A stretch of DNA of 64,000 nt from Nocardia kruczakiae NBRC 101016 (lineage in GTDB: Bacteria; Actinomycetota; Actinomycetes; Mycobacteriales; Mycobacteriaceae). The notes beneath the pieces were generated by a model. It saw only the letters and a list, made by a program, of their open reading frames with translations, did no database searches and was not told the DNA's origin. The position numbers and the translations under genes were made by a program. Positions 26,427-35,121 of the stretch are shown here, piece by piece. The DNA lies in NCBI RefSeq assembly GCF_001612965.1, contig NZ_BDBL01000002.1:248001-312000 (forward strand). Direction: 5' to 3'. Within the stretch, counting starts at the first letter, position 1; each line of letters opens with the position of its first letter.

Positions 26427-27047
26427 ATGAAGTTCGGCACGTTCGCCGCAACCTCGATCCTGGCGGTGGCCACGGTCGGGATCACCGCGGGAACCGTGAA
26501 CGCCAGTCCCCCGGCCGCACCACCGGCCGCCGCCAAGGAGATCACCACCTCCGGAACCGACCGCGGAGTCACCTACCACGCTGTGCTCAGCGACTTTTCG
26601 CGAGTCCTGACCACTGTCGTCGAGCACGGGCGATTCGAGGTCGACAAGGATGCGACCGCCATCGCCCTCAAGTCCGACAACGGCACCGACCTCGTCACGG
26701 TGCCGCTGACGTACCGGATGGCCGGCAGCACGGTTCATGTCGCGCAACACATCAGCGACGACGGGCACAAGGTCGTGCTCGAGCCCAAGGCCACCGCCAC
26801 CGAAATCGGCGAGATGCAGCCGATCAATTCGATGGCGCGGCTCACCAACGAAATCAATCAGAACGTCGTCGGCCTGGTGGCCGGTGGCGTGCTCGGCGGT
26901 CTGATCGGCGCCGTACTCGGGATGGGCTTCTTCAGCATCATCACCGGGCCGATCGGCATGGTGGTCGGCGCCATCGCGGGTGGATACGCGATGGGCGGCC
27001 AGCCGTTCCTGGACGCCGTCAACGCGGTCGTCAGCGGCCAGCCCTGA
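26427..27047 (+). CDS. Exported Gly-rich protein, paralogue of the 38-39 kb pair
   Basis: 206 aa with a signal peptide (MKFGTFAATSILAVATVGITAG). The mature part has a beta-rich domain (residues about 40-125) and a C-terminal Gly-zipper hydrophobic region (NVVGLVAGGVLGGLIGAVLGMGFF and GPIGMVVGAIAGGYAMGG). It shares layout and start (MxxFA...GxTxGTVNA) with the proteins at 38131 and 39077 but is clearly more diverged. AAGGA SD 7 nt upstream. Function unknown; the Gly-zipper suggests membrane insertion or oligomerisation in the envelope. Confidence 0.75.
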   Translation: MKFGTFAATSILAVATVGITAGTVNASPPAAPPAAAKEITTSGTDRGVTYHAVLSDFSRVLTTVVEHGRFEVDKDATAIALKSDNGTDLVTVPLTYRMAGSTVHVAQHISDDGHKVVLEPKATATEIGEMQPINSMARLTNEINQNVVGLVAGGVLGGLIGAVLGMGFFSIITGPIGMVVGAIAGGYAMGGQPFLDAVNAVVSGQP

Positions 27048-27053
27048 TCCGGG

Positions 27054-27093
27054 CCGGTGTCGCGGGGCGGACCGCGCCGCGCCGCGACACCGG
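27054..27093 (+). terminator. Terminator hairpin
   Basis: Perfect 12-bp stem CCGGTGTCGCGG / CCGCGACACCGG beginning 7 nt after the stop of the exported protein gene. Confidence 0.6.
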
Positions 27094-27156
27094 TTTCGGC
27101 GAATTCTCAGGCGTTTTTGCTTGCACCCCCGCCGAATTCGTGGCTCAATCCGAAGG

Positions 27157-27828
27157 ATGGCCGGGGAACCGTATAGATGGGTCGCCACAGGCGAGACCGA
27201 TATGGTCGAACTGCGCGATCCGGTGTCCGGGCGCGCGGTCGAGATCGCGCGGCCCTCGGACGACGACCTGCCCGCTCCGCTACTACGCGAGGTCGAGTCT
27301 CTGGTCTTCGACTGGGCCAATCTGCTCACCCAGTACGAGGCGTGGTCGGATCTGCACACGCTGTACCGCAGCGAGCCCGATACCGTTCTCTGGGCCCTGA
27401 GCTGGCTGCTGGCGCTCTGGGCGGTCGTCGGTGAGACCCGGACCGGCAAACCGGCCGACGCGATCATCCGCGACCTGGACTACCGCGGGGGCTGGCGGGA
27501 TCTGCGCAACGCGGAGGACGAGCGGATCTGGACCGGATTGACGCAACGGGTACGACTGGGCGGCATCGCCGCACTCACCGAGGATCCCCGTGCGGTGAGG
27601 GCCTATCACGACGCGTGCGTCGAACCTGCCGATATCGGCCCGATTCTGCTGCGGCACACCCTGATTCATCTGGACGCGCTGAGCCAGGACATGGACCGGG
27701 CGGGAATGCGAGCGCGCGGGCTCGCCTCTTCGGTGCTCGATCACACCGCTCCCGATCCCGGACCGCGGCGGCGGCTCTGTTTCCGGCCCTCGCGGCCGGG
27801 ATCGGACGGGTTACGCGACCTCGGCTGA
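27157..27828 (+). CDS. Hypothetical protein
   Basis: 223 aa, soluble, no recognised family. The ATG at 27157 (MAGEPYRWVATGE) has no well-spaced SD; an ATG at 27202 (MVELRDPVSG) is an alternative. The middle is helical with aromatic residues (WANLLTQYEAWSDLHTLY, WALSWLLALWAVVGETRTG), and the C-terminus is Arg/Pro-rich. Codon usage is like the neighbours. It overlaps the convergent flavin reductase by 18 nt. Confidence 0.55.
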   Translation: MAGEPYRWVATGETDMVELRDPVSGRAVEIARPSDDDLPAPLLREVESLVFDWANLLTQYEAWSDLHTLYRSEPDTVLWALSWLLALWAVVGETRTGKPADAIIRDLDYRGGWRDLRNAEDERIWTGLTQRVRLGGIAALTEDPRAVRAYHDACVEPADIGPILLRHTLIHLDALSQDMDRAGMRARGLASSVLDHTAPDPGPRRRLCFRPSRPGSDGLRDLG

Positions 27829-28335
27829 GGCCGGATCGGCGCCGGGATGCAGGCGACGGAACCGGCTGCCGTGGAAGACCAGCGGTTCGTGCTGGGAGCG
27901 CGTCGCCAGGCGAGTGATCTGGACCAGGACGACCTGATGGTCGCCGGCCGACACCTGAGTGTGCACGGTGCCCTCCAACCAGGCCGCCGCGCCACCGACG
28001 AAGATCGAACCGCCCTCTCCGCGATGCAGGTCGACATCGCCGAAGCGGTCACCGTGGCGGCTGCTCATCCGCTGCGCCGCCTCGTCCTGGTGGGCGCTGA
28101 GCAGGCTCAGACCCAAGCGCTGGGCGCCGACCAGCTTGGGCCAGGTGGTCGAGCTGTTCTGCACGCAGAAGGACACCAGCGGCGGATCCAGGGATACGGG
28201 CACGAAGGTACTCACCACCAAACCGGCCGGCACGTCGTCGAATTCCGCGCAGACCGCGACCACACCGCTCGGAAAATGCGCGAAAGCGCGACGCAAACCC
28301 GTACTGTCGGCGGGTATTTCGATCAGATCAGACAT
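27811..28335 (-). CDS. Flavin reductase family protein
   Basis: 174 aa, DIM6/NTAB-type FMN reductase: FRRAFAHFPSGVVAV-like start, VVSTFVPVSLDPPLVSFCVQNSSTTW (flavin-binding region), LSLLSAHQDEAAQRMSSR, and GDHQVVLVQI. It would deliver reduced FMN to two-component monooxygenases. It is the last gene downstream of sfnB and sfnG on the same strand and also serves as a candidate partner for the DmoA-like, StyA-like and SsuD-type enzymes nearby. Confidence 0.88.
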   Translation of the reverse strand: MSDLIEIPADSTGLRRAFAHFPSGVVAVCAEFDDVPAGLVVSTFVPVSLDPPLVSFCVQNSSTTWPKLVGAQRLGLSLLSAHQDEAAQRMSSRHGDRFGDVDLHRGEGGSIFVGGAAAWLEGTVHTQVSAGDHQVVLVQITRLATRSQHEPLVFHGSRFRRLHPGADPASAEVA

Positions 28336-28371
28336 GGTTACCCACTTCTCGGCTTCCTCGCGGTCGTCGAA

Positions 28372-29628
28372 TCAGACGACGCCGTGCAACGGGGGTGGGG
28401 TGCCGTTGAGCACCGCTCGCCCGATGTGCTGGTACTTCCACCGCACCGGATCGTGCAGCGTATGGGTGCGGGCGTTACGCCAGAACCGGTCCAGATCGAG
28501 ATCGGCTGCGGCACTGCGGGTTCCGCTCACCTCGAACAGTGCGGCGGACACCTCGTTGGCGGCCCGGTCCGAGGTGATCTTGGCGGTGGCGACCGCGATC
28601 GACGCCTCCGCCGCGAGCGCGGCGGCCGTCTCGGCGTCGAGGTCGCCGCTGTTCGTCTGCGCGACAACGCGATCCACCGTCCGGCCCGCCACCTCGAAAG
28701 TCGCCTCGGCGGCGGCCACGGTAACCGCCAGCTCACCGATGCGCTGGATCACCAGCGGATCCTCACTCGCCCGATCGACCCCGGCCTCGAACCACGGTCG
28801 GCTCTCGGTGCGCACGAAGTCCGTGGCCGCGTCCAGGGCGCCGCGGGCGATGCCCACATCGATCGCGACGTGCAGCAACTGCGCGAAGGCGCCGTAACCG
28901 GTGGGGGCGCGCACCGCCGCCGCCCGCGGAATCAGCTGGTCAGCGGACACTCGCACCGCATCGAATGTCACGGTCCCGCTGCCCGTCGTGCGCTGGCCGA
29001 TGCCGTTCCAGTCGTCGACGATCGTCACGCCGGCGGTGTCGGCGGGCAGGAAGGCGATGTACTCGCCGGGATCGAGACCACTGCGCCCGTCCGGATCGTC
29101 CAGACGGGTCAGCACCGCCAGCAGATCCGCGAAAAGTGAACCCGTACAATAGAATTTGGTGCCGTCGATCCGGAATTCGCCATCAACGAATTCGCCATCA
29201 ACGGGACGCACGGTGGTGCCGATGTCGGCGATGGTCGCGCTGGTGCGCTCCGACTGCGCGTTCGCGATGCGCGCACCGGCGAGCACTCGCCCGAAATAGC
29301 GTTCCCGCTGGGCGCGAGTTCCCGCCAGCCGCAACAGATTCAGATAGACGAAATGACTGTGCGGAATCTGCGCGATATTCGGATCCGCCGCCGCCAGCAG
29401 CCGGAACACCTCCGCCACCTGTGCGGGCGCCAGGTCTGCACCACCGAATTCGGCCGGCACGGTGACGGCCAGCAGCCCACTGGCCGACAGCTGATCCAGT
29501 TCCCGGTGCGGCAATTCGCGGGCGCTGTCACGCCGGGCCGCGTCGACCGCGAACTGCGCGGCCAGGCGTGCCGCCGTCTCGTGAGCCTGGGCGGCGGAGG
29601 TGATCCGCGCGGCGGCGACGGCAGTCAT
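28372..29628 (-). CDS. sfnB: SfnB family sulfur acquisition oxidoreductase
   Basis: 418-aa acyl-CoA dehydrogenase-fold flavoprotein of the SfnB/DszC group (ITSAAQAHETAARLA start, SASGLLAVTVPAEFGGADL, IDGTKFYCTGSLFADLL, WNGIGQRTTGSGTVTFDAVRV, LDRFWRNARTHTLHDP). In pseudomonads SfnB is required with SfnG for growth on dimethyl sulfone. The start overlaps the sfnG stop (ATGA at 29625-29628), so the two are translationally coupled. Family assignment is firm; its exact substrate is not. Confidence 0.87.
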   Translation of the reverse strand: MTAVAAARITSAAQAHETAARLAAQFAVDAARRDSARELPHRELDQLSASGLLAVTVPAEFGGADLAPAQVAEVFRLLAAADPNIAQIPHSHFVYLNLLRLAGTRAQRERYFGRVLAGARIANAQSERTSATIADIGTTVRPVDGEFVDGEFRIDGTKFYCTGSLFADLLAVLTRLDDPDGRSGLDPGEYIAFLPADTAGVTIVDDWNGIGQRTTGSGTVTFDAVRVSADQLIPRAAAVRAPTGYGAFAQLLHVAIDVGIARGALDAATDFVRTESRPWFEAGVDRASEDPLVIQRIGELAVTVAAAEATFEVAGRTVDRVVAQTNSGDLDAETAAALAAEASIAVATAKITSDRAANEVSAALFEVSGTRSAAADLDLDRFWRNARTHTLHDPVRWKYQHIGRAVLNGTPPPLHGVV

Positions 29629-30743
29629 CGACTCGCCGCCAATTCGGGTTCGCGCTGGGCCTCCAACTCCCGGACCAGCGGCAGCACCTTGGCGCCGAAG
29701 TATTCGATCTCCTCCTGGAAGTGCAGGAAGCCGCCGAGGATGAGGTCGACGCCGAGATCGCGATAGGCGACGATCCGCTCGGCGATCTGCTCGGGCGTGC
29801 CGATCAGCTGCGTGCGGAAGCCGTCGTTGTACTGCACCAGATCCTCGTAGGTGGAATCGGCCCACATACCCTTGCCGTCCCGCGTGGACGCGCCCGCCTG
29901 CTGCACCGCGTCGCGGAAACCCTCCACGGCGGGCCGGTTGGCCTTCTCGATGATCTCGCGCAGGGTGTCGCGGGCCTCGGCCTCGGTATCGCGAGCGATG
30001 ATGAATCCGTTCAGGCCGAACTTGACCTCCCGGTTGTGCTCGCGCGCGACCGCGCGCACATCCTCGATCTGTTCGGTGACGCCGTCGAAATCCTTACCGT
30101 TGGAGAAGTACCAGTCGGCGTAGCGGCCACCGTTGCGCCGCGCGGCCGTCGAGTTCCCGCCCTGGAAGAGTTCGGGATTCGGCCGCTCCGGGGTGTTGAG
30201 CGGCTTGGGCTTCAGCGTCAGGTCGCGAATCCGGTAGAAGTCCCCGGCGAAGTTCACCTCGTCCTCGGTCCACAACTTGCGCACGACCTCGAGGAATTCG
30301 GCACTGCGCCGGTACCGCTCATCGTGCTCGAGCCACGGCTCCCCGAGCGCGGTGAACTCCCCGCCGAACCAACCGGATACGACATTGATCGCGAAGCGCC
30401 CGCCGGACAGATGGTCGGCGGTGACCCCGAATTTCGCCAGCACCGCCGGATGCCACAGCCCCGGGTGCACGGCCGCGATGACCTTCAGCCGCTCGGTGGC
30501 GCCCAGCAGCGCGAGACTGAACGACGTCGACTCGTGCTGATATTCCGCACCGTAGGAGGCGGTGTAGCGCACCTGGGACAGCGCGTAGTCGAAGCCGTTG
30601 TTCTCGGCGGTACGCGCCAGCTTCTTGTTGTACTCGAAATCCCAGCTGGTGCGCTGGTCGATCGTGCTGGTCACCAGCCCGCCGCTGACGTTGGGCACCC
30701 AGTACGCGAACTGAGTCTGCGCGGCGATCTTCTCGGTGGTCAT
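29625..30743 (-). CDS. sfnG: Dimethylsulfone monooxygenase SfnG
   Basis: 372-aa bacterial-luciferase-type FMNH2-dependent monooxygenase. FAYWVPNVSGGLVTS, NGFDYALSQVRYTASYGAE, INVVSGWFGGEF and PELFQGGNSTAARRNGGRYADWYF are characteristic of SfnG, which converts dimethyl sulfone to methanesulfinate. The ATG at 30743 is 5 nt after AGGAG. It is the first gene of the sfnG-sfnB-flavin reductase run; 199 bp upstream separate it from the StyA-like gene. Confidence 0.9.
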   Translation of the reverse strand: MTTEKIAAQTQFAYWVPNVSGGLVTSTIDQRTSWDFEYNKKLARTAENNGFDYALSQVRYTASYGAEYQHESTSFSLALLGATERLKVIAAVHPGLWHPAVLAKFGVTADHLSGGRFAINVVSGWFGGEFTALGEPWLEHDERYRRSAEFLEVVRKLWTEDEVNFAGDFYRIRDLTLKPKPLNTPERPNPELFQGGNSTAARRNGGRYADWYFSNGKDFDGVTEQIEDVRAVAREHNREVKFGLNGFIIARDTEAEARDTLREIIEKANRPAVEGFRDAVQQAGASTRDGKGMWADSTYEDLVQYNDGFRTQLIGTPEQIAERIVAYRDLGVDLILGGFLHFQEEIEYFGAKVLPLVRELEAQREPELAASR

Positions 30744-30942
30744 CGACACTCCTGTGATTGGGACATCCGCACCCGGTCGCGCCGACGGCCGGGCTGTTCG
30801 TTACGCACTCCGTGGCCGGTGCGCCGAGTGCGGCAACCGTGCACCCGGCGCACCTCCACTTCAACACCGCTGACCGGCGGGGACGAGGGTTTGAATCCTC
30901 AGGATCGGATCAGCGGCACTCATCCGAGCCGGGGGAACGCCG

Positions 30943-32322
30943 TTATGCCGACGCGACCGCCGAGCCGTATCCGGAACGTTCGAATCGGCCCGCGGGCTGG
31001 AACCGGGCCACCAACTCGTCGGCGCCCTCACCCGTGATCTGCTCGAGCAGCGCGTCGGCGTCGGCGAGGGAGTTGATCTGCAGCAGCGGCTGCGGCTTGT
31101 GCAGCGTGCTCACCAGTACCGAGGCGACGCGCGGGTCGACGGCCGCGGCGGCGAAGAACCGGTTGCCGATCTCGGCCAATTCCGGATCGCCGAGGAACAG
31201 GCGGGTCACCTTGGCGGCGGCGTCGGAGCGGGCCAGCAGGAACGCGTTGTACTGCTCCTCGATCCACTCGGCGTCGAAGGGCCCCTCGTGCGCGGAGGCG
31301 GCCGCGACGAGCCGCTGCGCCTGAATGAGGCCGCTCTGCGCGCCCTGTCCGGCGATCGGGTCGTAGGCGACCGCGGTGTCACCGAGCGCCGCCACGGCGT
31401 GCCCGCCCGCCGTGCGGCCGACACCGTGACGAACCACCGGCCGAACCGCACCCTTGAGCCAGGAGTGCGGATCCTCGGCGATCACCTTGGTAGCCAGCAC
31501 TTCCGGCAGATCCCAGTCGATGTAGTCCCGGTAGAGCTCGGTCACGATGCGATGCGCCGACTCGGCGGAATCGGCGGCGGCGAACCGGCTCTCCCATTCG
31601 CTGCCCGGGCGCGCCCAGCCGAGGAAGGCCCAGCTCGGCCCGGCGTCCTTGTGCAGATACGGACCCCACCACGCCTCACCCTGCTCGGCGAAGATGGAGA
31701 ATCCGCTGTGCTGCCCGCCGGAGGTACTGCGGTGCGCGAAAACGTCCGGCTCGTACCCCAATCCGGTCACCGTGACGGTGAGCAGGCTGCGCTGCGGCGC
31801 GTCGTAGACGGTGCGGTCGGTGTCGATCGGGAACAGCTCCGCCAAACCGGCCTTACCGGTAGCGACCAGCACCAGATCGTGCGCCGCGGCGATGCCGTCC
31901 AGGCTCTCCGGGGACACCTTCTCGACCACGAAGCGGCCACCGGCCTCGACGAATGCGGTCAGTCGCTCGTCGACCTTGAGCCGGGTGTCGACCGCGACAC
32001 CGACGAAACCGTCGAAATCGCCGTCGAATCCGATCAATTCGGGCCGTTCCGGCCCCGGACCCGCGATCCGCACACTGAGTCCGGTGTGCTGCGGGGCCCG
32101 ATTCACATAGGTGTCGAGTCCGAGGGCGGTTTCGGCGGCCTGAGCCTCACCGAAGATGAGCGCGGTTCCGGTGGCGGGGATGTCGTCACGAAGACCGCGT
32201 TGATCGCGATCACTGTAGATCGTGACGTCGAACCCGGCCTGCTGCAGTCCGAGAGCGGCGGTGACACCGGCGATGCCGGCGCCGACGATGGCGGCGGTGC
32301 GTTTCGAATTCTGGTTCGTCAT
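30943..32322 (-). CDS. StyA-like FAD-dependent monooxygenase
   Basis: 459 aa. Starts MTNQNSKRTAAIVGAGIAG, a GxGxxG Rossmann FAD site, with GEAWWGPYLH and AALGDTAVAYDPIAGQGAQSGL (second FAD motif) as in styrene/indole monooxygenases (group E, needing a separate flavin reductase). An in-frame GTG 48 nt upstream is possible; neither start has a clear SD. Placement inside a block of sulfur-linked flavin enzymes suggests S-oxygenation of a thioether or thiophene rather than styrene epoxidation; that is inference. Confidence 0.8.
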   Translation of the reverse strand: MTNQNSKRTAAIVGAGIAGVTAALGLQQAGFDVTIYSDRDQRGLRDDIPATGTALIFGEAQAAETALGLDTYVNRAPQHTGLSVRIAGPGPERPELIGFDGDFDGFVGVAVDTRLKVDERLTAFVEAGGRFVVEKVSPESLDGIAAAHDLVLVATGKAGLAELFPIDTDRTVYDAPQRSLLTVTVTGLGYEPDVFAHRSTSGGQHSGFSIFAEQGEAWWGPYLHKDAGPSWAFLGWARPGSEWESRFAAADSAESAHRIVTELYRDYIDWDLPEVLATKVIAEDPHSWLKGAVRPVVRHGVGRTAGGHAVAALGDTAVAYDPIAGQGAQSGLIQAQRLVAAASAHEGPFDAEWIEEQYNAFLLARSDAAAKVTRLFLGDPELAEIGNRFFAAAAVDPRVASVLVSTLHKPQPLLQINSLADADALLEQITGEGADELVARFQPAGRFERSGYGSAVASA

Positions 32323-32400
32323 AACGAAATAGTGCGCTTGCCAGCGGCTTTCGTTGACAGTTGCGATCACCGGGAATCGATGTCGCGCACCGCCGATCGG

Positions 32401-33831
32401 TCAGGTCGCGGTGACGCCCGCCTGCGGTCGCACCTGCTCGTCCGGCAGCGCCGTCGAACCCGGTCCGCCGAGCCGGTAGCGCGCGCCGCGATGGTCGTCC
32501 GGCAGCCGGTCGCCCGCGCCGAACAGCGCGTTGCGCAGGGTGCCCGGGACGTACTCACTCGGATAGGCGCCGCGCTCGGTCAGCACCGGAATCACGTGCC
32601 GCACAATATCTTCGAAGGTGCCCGGAGTGATCGCGTAGGCCAGGTTGTAGCCGTCGATATCGGTCTCGTCGACCCATTCCTGGAGCCGATCGGCCACCGA
32701 CGTCCCCGATCCGACGAATACGGGTCCCATCCCGCCGATGCCGGCCCAGGCCGCGATATCCCGCACGGTCCATTCCCGGCCGTCGTCGTCGAATTCCTGG
32801 AACGCGGCGACGGCGGACAGGATCGCATTGCTGTTCACCTCGCCGATCGGGTCGTCGAGGTCGTAGCGCGACAGGTCGATACCCATCCAGCCGGACATGA
32901 ACACCAGACCGCCCTCGACGCTGGCATACGAGCGGTATTCGTCGTATTTGCGTTGTGCCGCTTCGTCGGTGGCGTCGGTGATGATGGTGGCGAGCGCGTA
33001 GATGCGCGCCGCGTAGCGGTCGCGCCCGGCCGCCTCCAGTGCGTCGCGAATGCGGGTGACCGTCTGTCCCAGAACGCGTTTCGAGGGTGCGGCGACGAAG
33101 ATCGCCTCCGCGTTCTCGGCGGCGAAGGCCACCCCACGCGGTGAGGCGCCGGCCTGATAGATCACCGGGGTGCGCTGCGGCGAGGGCTCGGACAGGTGAA
33201 TACCCGGCACCGTGAAGTGCTTGCCGGCGTGGCCGATGTGATGCACCTTCGCCGGATCGACGTAGATGCCCTGCGCCCGGTCGCGCACGACCGCGTCGTC
33301 CTCCCAGGAACCTTCCCAGAGCTTGTACAGCACCTCGAGGTATTCGTCGGCGTGGTTGTAGCGCTCGTCGTGGTCGAGATGTTCGGACTCACCCATATTG
33401 GCGGCGGCCGAGGGCAGATATCCGGTCACCACATTCCAGCCCAAACGGCCGTTGGTCAGATGGTCCAGCGTCGAGAGCCGCCGGGCGAACGGGAAGGGAT
33501 GCTCGAATCCGGTGCCGGTGGTGATGCCGAAGCCCAGGTGTTCGGTCACCGCCGCCATCGCCGAGACCAGCAGCAGCGGATCGGCGACCGGCACCTGCGC
33601 GCCCTGACGCAGCGCGGCGATGTCGTTGCCACCGTAGACGTCGTAGATGCCCAGTACGTCGGCGATGAAGATCCCGTCGAAGCGGCCGCGTTCCAGCAGC
33701 TTCGCCAATTCCGTCCAGTAGCTCAGCTCCTTGTAGCGATGCGACTGGTCCTCGGGGTGGCGCCACAGTCCCGGGGACTGGTGCGCCACACAGTTCATAT
33801 CGAAGGCGTTGAAACGGATCCGCCGGGTCAT
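32401..33831 (-). CDS. NtaA/DmoA family FMN-dependent monooxygenase
   Basis: 476-aa luciferase-like monooxygenase of the NtaA/SnaA/DszA/DmoA group: FNAFDMNCVAHQSPGLWRHP, FDGIFIADVLGIYDVYGG, GFGITTGTGFEHPFPFARRLSTLDHLTNGRLGWNVVTGYL, QAGASPRGVAFAAENAEAIF. Members cleave C-S or C-N bonds (dimethyl sulfide, dibenzothiophene sulfone, nitrilotriacetate). The start overlaps the stop of the upstream DszC/SfnB-like gene (ATGA), a pairing also seen for dszA/dszC. It needs FMNH2 from a reductase. The substrate is probably an organosulfur compound. Confidence 0.87.
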   Translation of the reverse strand: MTRRIRFNAFDMNCVAHQSPGLWRHPEDQSHRYKELSYWTELAKLLERGRFDGIFIADVLGIYDVYGGNDIAALRQGAQVPVADPLLLVSAMAAVTEHLGFGITTGTGFEHPFPFARRLSTLDHLTNGRLGWNVVTGYLPSAAANMGESEHLDHDERYNHADEYLEVLYKLWEGSWEDDAVVRDRAQGIYVDPAKVHHIGHAGKHFTVPGIHLSEPSPQRTPVIYQAGASPRGVAFAAENAEAIFVAAPSKRVLGQTVTRIRDALEAAGRDRYAARIYALATIITDATDEAAQRKYDEYRSYASVEGGLVFMSGWMGIDLSRYDLDDPIGEVNSNAILSAVAAFQEFDDDGREWTVRDIAAWAGIGGMGPVFVGSGTSVADRLQEWVDETDIDGYNLAYAITPGTFEDIVRHVIPVLTERGAYPSEYVPGTLRNALFGAGDRLPDDHRGARYRLGGPGSTALPDEQVRPQAGVTAT

Positions 33832-35048
33832 GACCGCACCTGGCTCTCGCGGCTGCCCGCGCTCCACGCGTACGGGAGTTCGGTTCCGTTGAGCAGGTGA
33901 TCGCCGATCGCCCGCGCCTTCTGCACGGCGGGATTGTGCACCGAGATGGTGCGTGCATTGCGCCAATGCCGGTCCAGTCGCAGATCTTCGGAGGTGATCG
34001 AGGCACCGCCGACCTCGAACAGCTGGGTGGTGGCGGTCAGCACGGTGTCGATCACACCGAGTTGCGCCTGAGCCGAGGCCAATTCGACCGCGTCCAGCGC
34101 CGCGTCGTCCTGGGCGCCCGCCGCCAGCACCTCGTCCAGCAGCTCGGCCACGGCCAGCACGCTCGCGCGCGCCCCGAAGGCCGCCGCCGACAGCTTCCCG
34201 ATCACCTGCTGGACCAGCGGATCGTGGCGCGGCAGATCGGCCGCCGAATGGGTGTAGCTGCGCGTGCGGTCGGCAACCCACGCCCGCACATCGGATTCGG
34301 CCCGCTGGGCGATGCCGGCCAGCACCGCCAACTGCACCAGCTGCAGGTACGAGGTGGCGTAGGTGCGGCCGGGCGCGCCGTACCCCGGGCCGAGCACCCG
34401 CTCTTCGGTGATCCGCACATCGTTGAATTCCGTTGTGCCACTGGCGGTCAGCCGCTGTCCGAAGCCGTCCCAGTCGTCGCTCTGTCGCACCCCGTCGGCG
34501 TTCGCGTCGACCAGCACCGATACCCGCTCCCCGTCACGATCGGCCGCGGCGAGGATGTAGTCCGCGTACAGCGAGCCGGTGCTGTAGTACTTGGTGCCGT
34601 TGAGCAGCCAGTCGCCGCCGGAGCCGCGGGTCAGCCGGGTGCGGTAGCGGTCGACCGCTCCGATGCCCGGCTCGGTGATGGCATTGCCCACCAGGGCACC
34701 GGATCCGGCCGCGCGCAGCCAGTGTTCACGCGCGGGACCGGGCTCGGCCAGCAGCTGATCCTCGACGAAGGAGAAATGCACCCGAAGTGCTTGCGGCAGA
34801 TTGGATTCCGCGGCGGCGAGGTCGATCAGCAGCCGGAACAGCTGGCGCACGCTGACGCCGAAGCCACCGTATTCGGCCGGCACCCGCAACGCGCCGAATC
34901 CGGCTCGGCGCAGCCAGTCGACCTCCTCGTAGGCCAGTCGACGATCGATCTCGCGCGCCACCGCCCCGGCGGCGATGCGGTCGAAAACGGGGCCGAAGAT
35001 GTCGTCGAGGTCGCGATCGGAGATCTGCTGCGGTGCTGTGGAGGCCAT
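33828..35048 (-). CDS. DszC/SfnB-like acyl-CoA dehydrogenase-fold monooxygenase
   Basis: 406 aa: RRAGFGALRVPAEYGGFGVS, GALVGNAITEPGIG, LLNGTKYYSTGSLYADYI, DWDGFGQRLTASGTTEFNDVRI, LRLDRHWRNARTISVHNP. The TKYYSTGS and HWRNARTxSxHNP segments mark the DszC/SfnB/DmoA-partner branch rather than beta-oxidation dehydrogenases. First gene of the minus-strand sulfur block, with a TATGTT -10 candidate and two direct repeats upstream. Translationally coupled to the NtaA/DmoA-like gene. Paralogous to the SfnB at 28372. Confidence 0.83.
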   Translation of the reverse strand: MASTAPQQISDRDLDDIFGPVFDRIAAGAVAREIDRRLAYEEVDWLRRAGFGALRVPAEYGGFGVSVRQLFRLLIDLAAAESNLPQALRVHFSFVEDQLLAEPGPAREHWLRAAGSGALVGNAITEPGIGAVDRYRTRLTRGSGGDWLLNGTKYYSTGSLYADYILAAADRDGERVSVLVDANADGVRQSDDWDGFGQRLTASGTTEFNDVRITEERVLGPGYGAPGRTYATSYLQLVQLAVLAGIAQRAESDVRAWVADRTRSYTHSAADLPRHDPLVQQVIGKLSAAAFGARASVLAVAELLDEVLAAGAQDDAALDAVELASAQAQLGVIDTVLTATTQLFEVGGASITSEDLRLDRHWRNARTISVHNPAVQKARAIGDHLLNGTELPYAWSAGSRESQVRS

Positions 35049-35082
35049 ACCCGACGATGACCCGGCGGCGCGATTCGCTCAC

Positions 35083-35121
35083 CCGTTACACGCAGCGGGA
35101 ACATAACTATCCGTCACACGC
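35083..35121 (-). promoter_or_regulatory. Direct repeats flanking a putative promoter of the sulfur operon
   Basis: On the plus strand CCGTTACACGC (35083-35093) and CCGTCACACGC (35111-35121) match at 10 of 11 positions, 28 bp apart. On the minus strand they flank a TATGTT -10-like box, 35 bp upstream of the DszC/SfnB-like start. They may bind an activator or repressor of sulfur-starvation genes. The second repeat overlaps the 3' end of the serine hydrolase gene. Confidence 0.4.

Noticed and set aside
30744..30867. Cys-containing frame starting at GTG 30867 upstream of sfnG as a possible cysteine leader peptide
   Set aside because: The Cys codons are scattered, the frame does not end before sfnG, and no TANNNT box or SD was seen at the start.
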